Below, piece after piece: positions 63,301-64,000 of a stretch of DNA of 64,000 nucleotides. Within the stretch, counting starts at the first letter, position 1. Each line of letters starts with the position of its first letter. The stretch is from assembly GCA_963965975.1 (NCBI GenBank), contig OZ014412.1, positions 4,776,501 through 4,840,500 of the forward strand, given 5' to 3'. The stretch is from Xestospongia bergquistia. Its lineage: Eukaryota > Porifera > Demospongiae > Haplosclerida > Petrosiidae. The position numbers and the translations under genes are program-made. A model generated the notes under the pieces. That model did no database searches, was not told where the DNA came from, and saw only the letters and a list, made by a program, of their open reading frames with translations.

Positions 63301-64000
63301 CATCTCATTTGTCATCCATTAATGTACTTATCTGTATATCCATTCATCCATCTATACATTCATTCATTCGTCCATTTATCCATGCATACATCCATCTATA
63401 CATTCATCCATCTATATATTCATTCATCCATCTATACATTTATTCATCCATCTATATATTCATTCATCCATTCATTCATCCATCTATATATTCATTCATC
63501 CATCTATATATTCATTCATCCATCTATACATTCATTCATCCATCTATACATTCATTCATCCATCTATATATTCATTTATGCATCCATTTGTCCGTTTCTA
63601 TAGATATCGTTTCCCATCAAGTAATGATGATGATTCTGAGGATGAAAAAGATTATTATGACAAGAGAGAGTATGAGATATACAAGAAAGTACAATACACA
63701 CAAAAGGAAAGTAAAAAACAAGAAGACAAAACAGATATAAGTAAATAATGTTTCTGCTCTATATGTTATTTAATATTTGTTGTTAGCTCTGCCCTCTCAT
63801 CTTCTTCCACAAGAAGAGGATGATCCTTATGGTGGATCAACTGATGAATGTTCTGATATGGAAACTAAACCAGGTAGTGGATGTGTTATTGCTTAATGAT
63901 ATTCACGGGCCATTATAATTTTATTAACTAACAGTTTGATGATTTGTATCTTTAGTTATGAATATTGTTATTATAATTATAAAATTTTTGCCATCTAGTT
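60309..64000 (+). CDS. XRCC1: DNA single-strand-break repair scaffold XRCC1 (3' end outside window)
   Basis: Fourteen exons are in the window: 60309-60359, 60464-60556, 60607-60643, 60776-60922, 61092-61147, 61220-61423, 61484-61591, 61724-61775, 61817-61875, 61921-62042, 62485-62525, 63201-63276, 63604-63740, 63787-63873. They give 423 codons plus one base. The N-terminal domain (1-145, MPVIKLKHV to FHSPP) is the polymerase-beta binding fold. A disordered Lys/Pro linker with a PTKKTK nuclear signal follows. The first BRCT domain (about 270-350, FSLSGFQNPYRGELR, EWILDCY) binds poly(ADP-ribose) and PARP1. Then comes an acidic Ser region with the conserved DDPYGGSTDE motif. The second BRCT (ligase III binding) should lie beyond 64000. 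The start is 122 bp after the XPR1-like stop. Confidence 0.95.
62140..62475 (+). repeat. (CATCCATTCATT)n plus 34-bp higher-order repeat in an XRCC1 intron
   Basis: CATC/CATT units are interrupted at regular steps by ACATGTTTCTTGTT, giving a higher-order unit of about 34 bp seen seven times. It ends at the acceptor at 62484 and is open in several frames, which produces false long frames. Confidence 0.9.
62600..62665 (+). repeat. (GA)n microsatellite in an XRCC1 intron
   Basis: GAGA repeats with GG interruptions in the intron 62526-63200. Confidence 0.9.
63310..63600 (+). repeat. (CATCCATCTATAYATTCATT)n repeat in an XRCC1 intron
   Basis: Units of about 20 bp fill nearly all of the intron 63277-63603 and abut the acceptor. 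Confidence 0.9.

Overview
The window is AT-rich eukaryotic nuclear DNA with short GT-AG introns, single-exon genes beside intron-rich ones, and very tight gene spacing. The conserved genes (SIRT3, KAT7/HBO1, XRCC1, UBA52, eIF3F, GPN1, an EXS-family transporter) are those of a metazoan. Compact introns, TCCAT-type intronic repeats and a recurrent CCACACCC word fit an early-branching animal, most likely a demosponge. That placement is inference; no taxonomic marker was searched.

Positions 1 to about 33,000 are an accessory, repeat-built block. It holds four intact single-exon genes (2025-3719, 9714-11408, 15498-17177 on +; 31237-32946 on -) of one family, plus at least four broken copies. Each protein has an N-terminal helical bundle without a signal peptide, three fibronectin-III domains, a Gly/Ala-rich hydrophobic segment and an acidic Ser/Asp tail. 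The layout resembles membrane-acting helical-bundle effectors of the MLKL/HeLo kind, but that is a hypothesis. The block is a mosaic of segmental duplications: a direct repeat (offset 7689), a very large inverted repeat centred near 28,130, a 1.2-kb palindromic TTAA-flanked insertion, LINE and integrase remnants, and four near-identical 346-nt GC-rich segments. Those segments look like a structured RNA with a TATA-like box upstream and a T-run downstream; two diverged relatives keep the hairpin but swap its tetraloop.

Positions 33,500 to 64,000 are ordinary, dense, intron-containing genes: UBA52 (-), KAT7 (+), GPN1 (+), eIF3F (-), SIRT3 (-), a two-FN3 single-pass membrane protein (+), an intronless XPR1/EXS-type protein (+), and XRCC1 (+, cut by the window end). 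UBA52/KAT7 and SIRT3/receptor are divergent pairs with about 360 and 257 bp between start codons. GPN1 and eIF3F converge with 113 bp between stop codons. XRCC1 starts 122 bp after the XPR1-like stop. Exon joins given here were read by eye from GT/AG sites, phase and family conservation; every complete gene gave a total divisible by three.

The genes do not form one pathway. The housekeeping half covers translation (UBA52, eIF3F), chromatin (KAT7), nuclear import of Pol II (GPN1), mitochondrial deacylation (SIRT3) and base-excision repair (XRCC1). The first half is a young, fast-duplicating locus of the kind often seen for immune or self-recognition genes.
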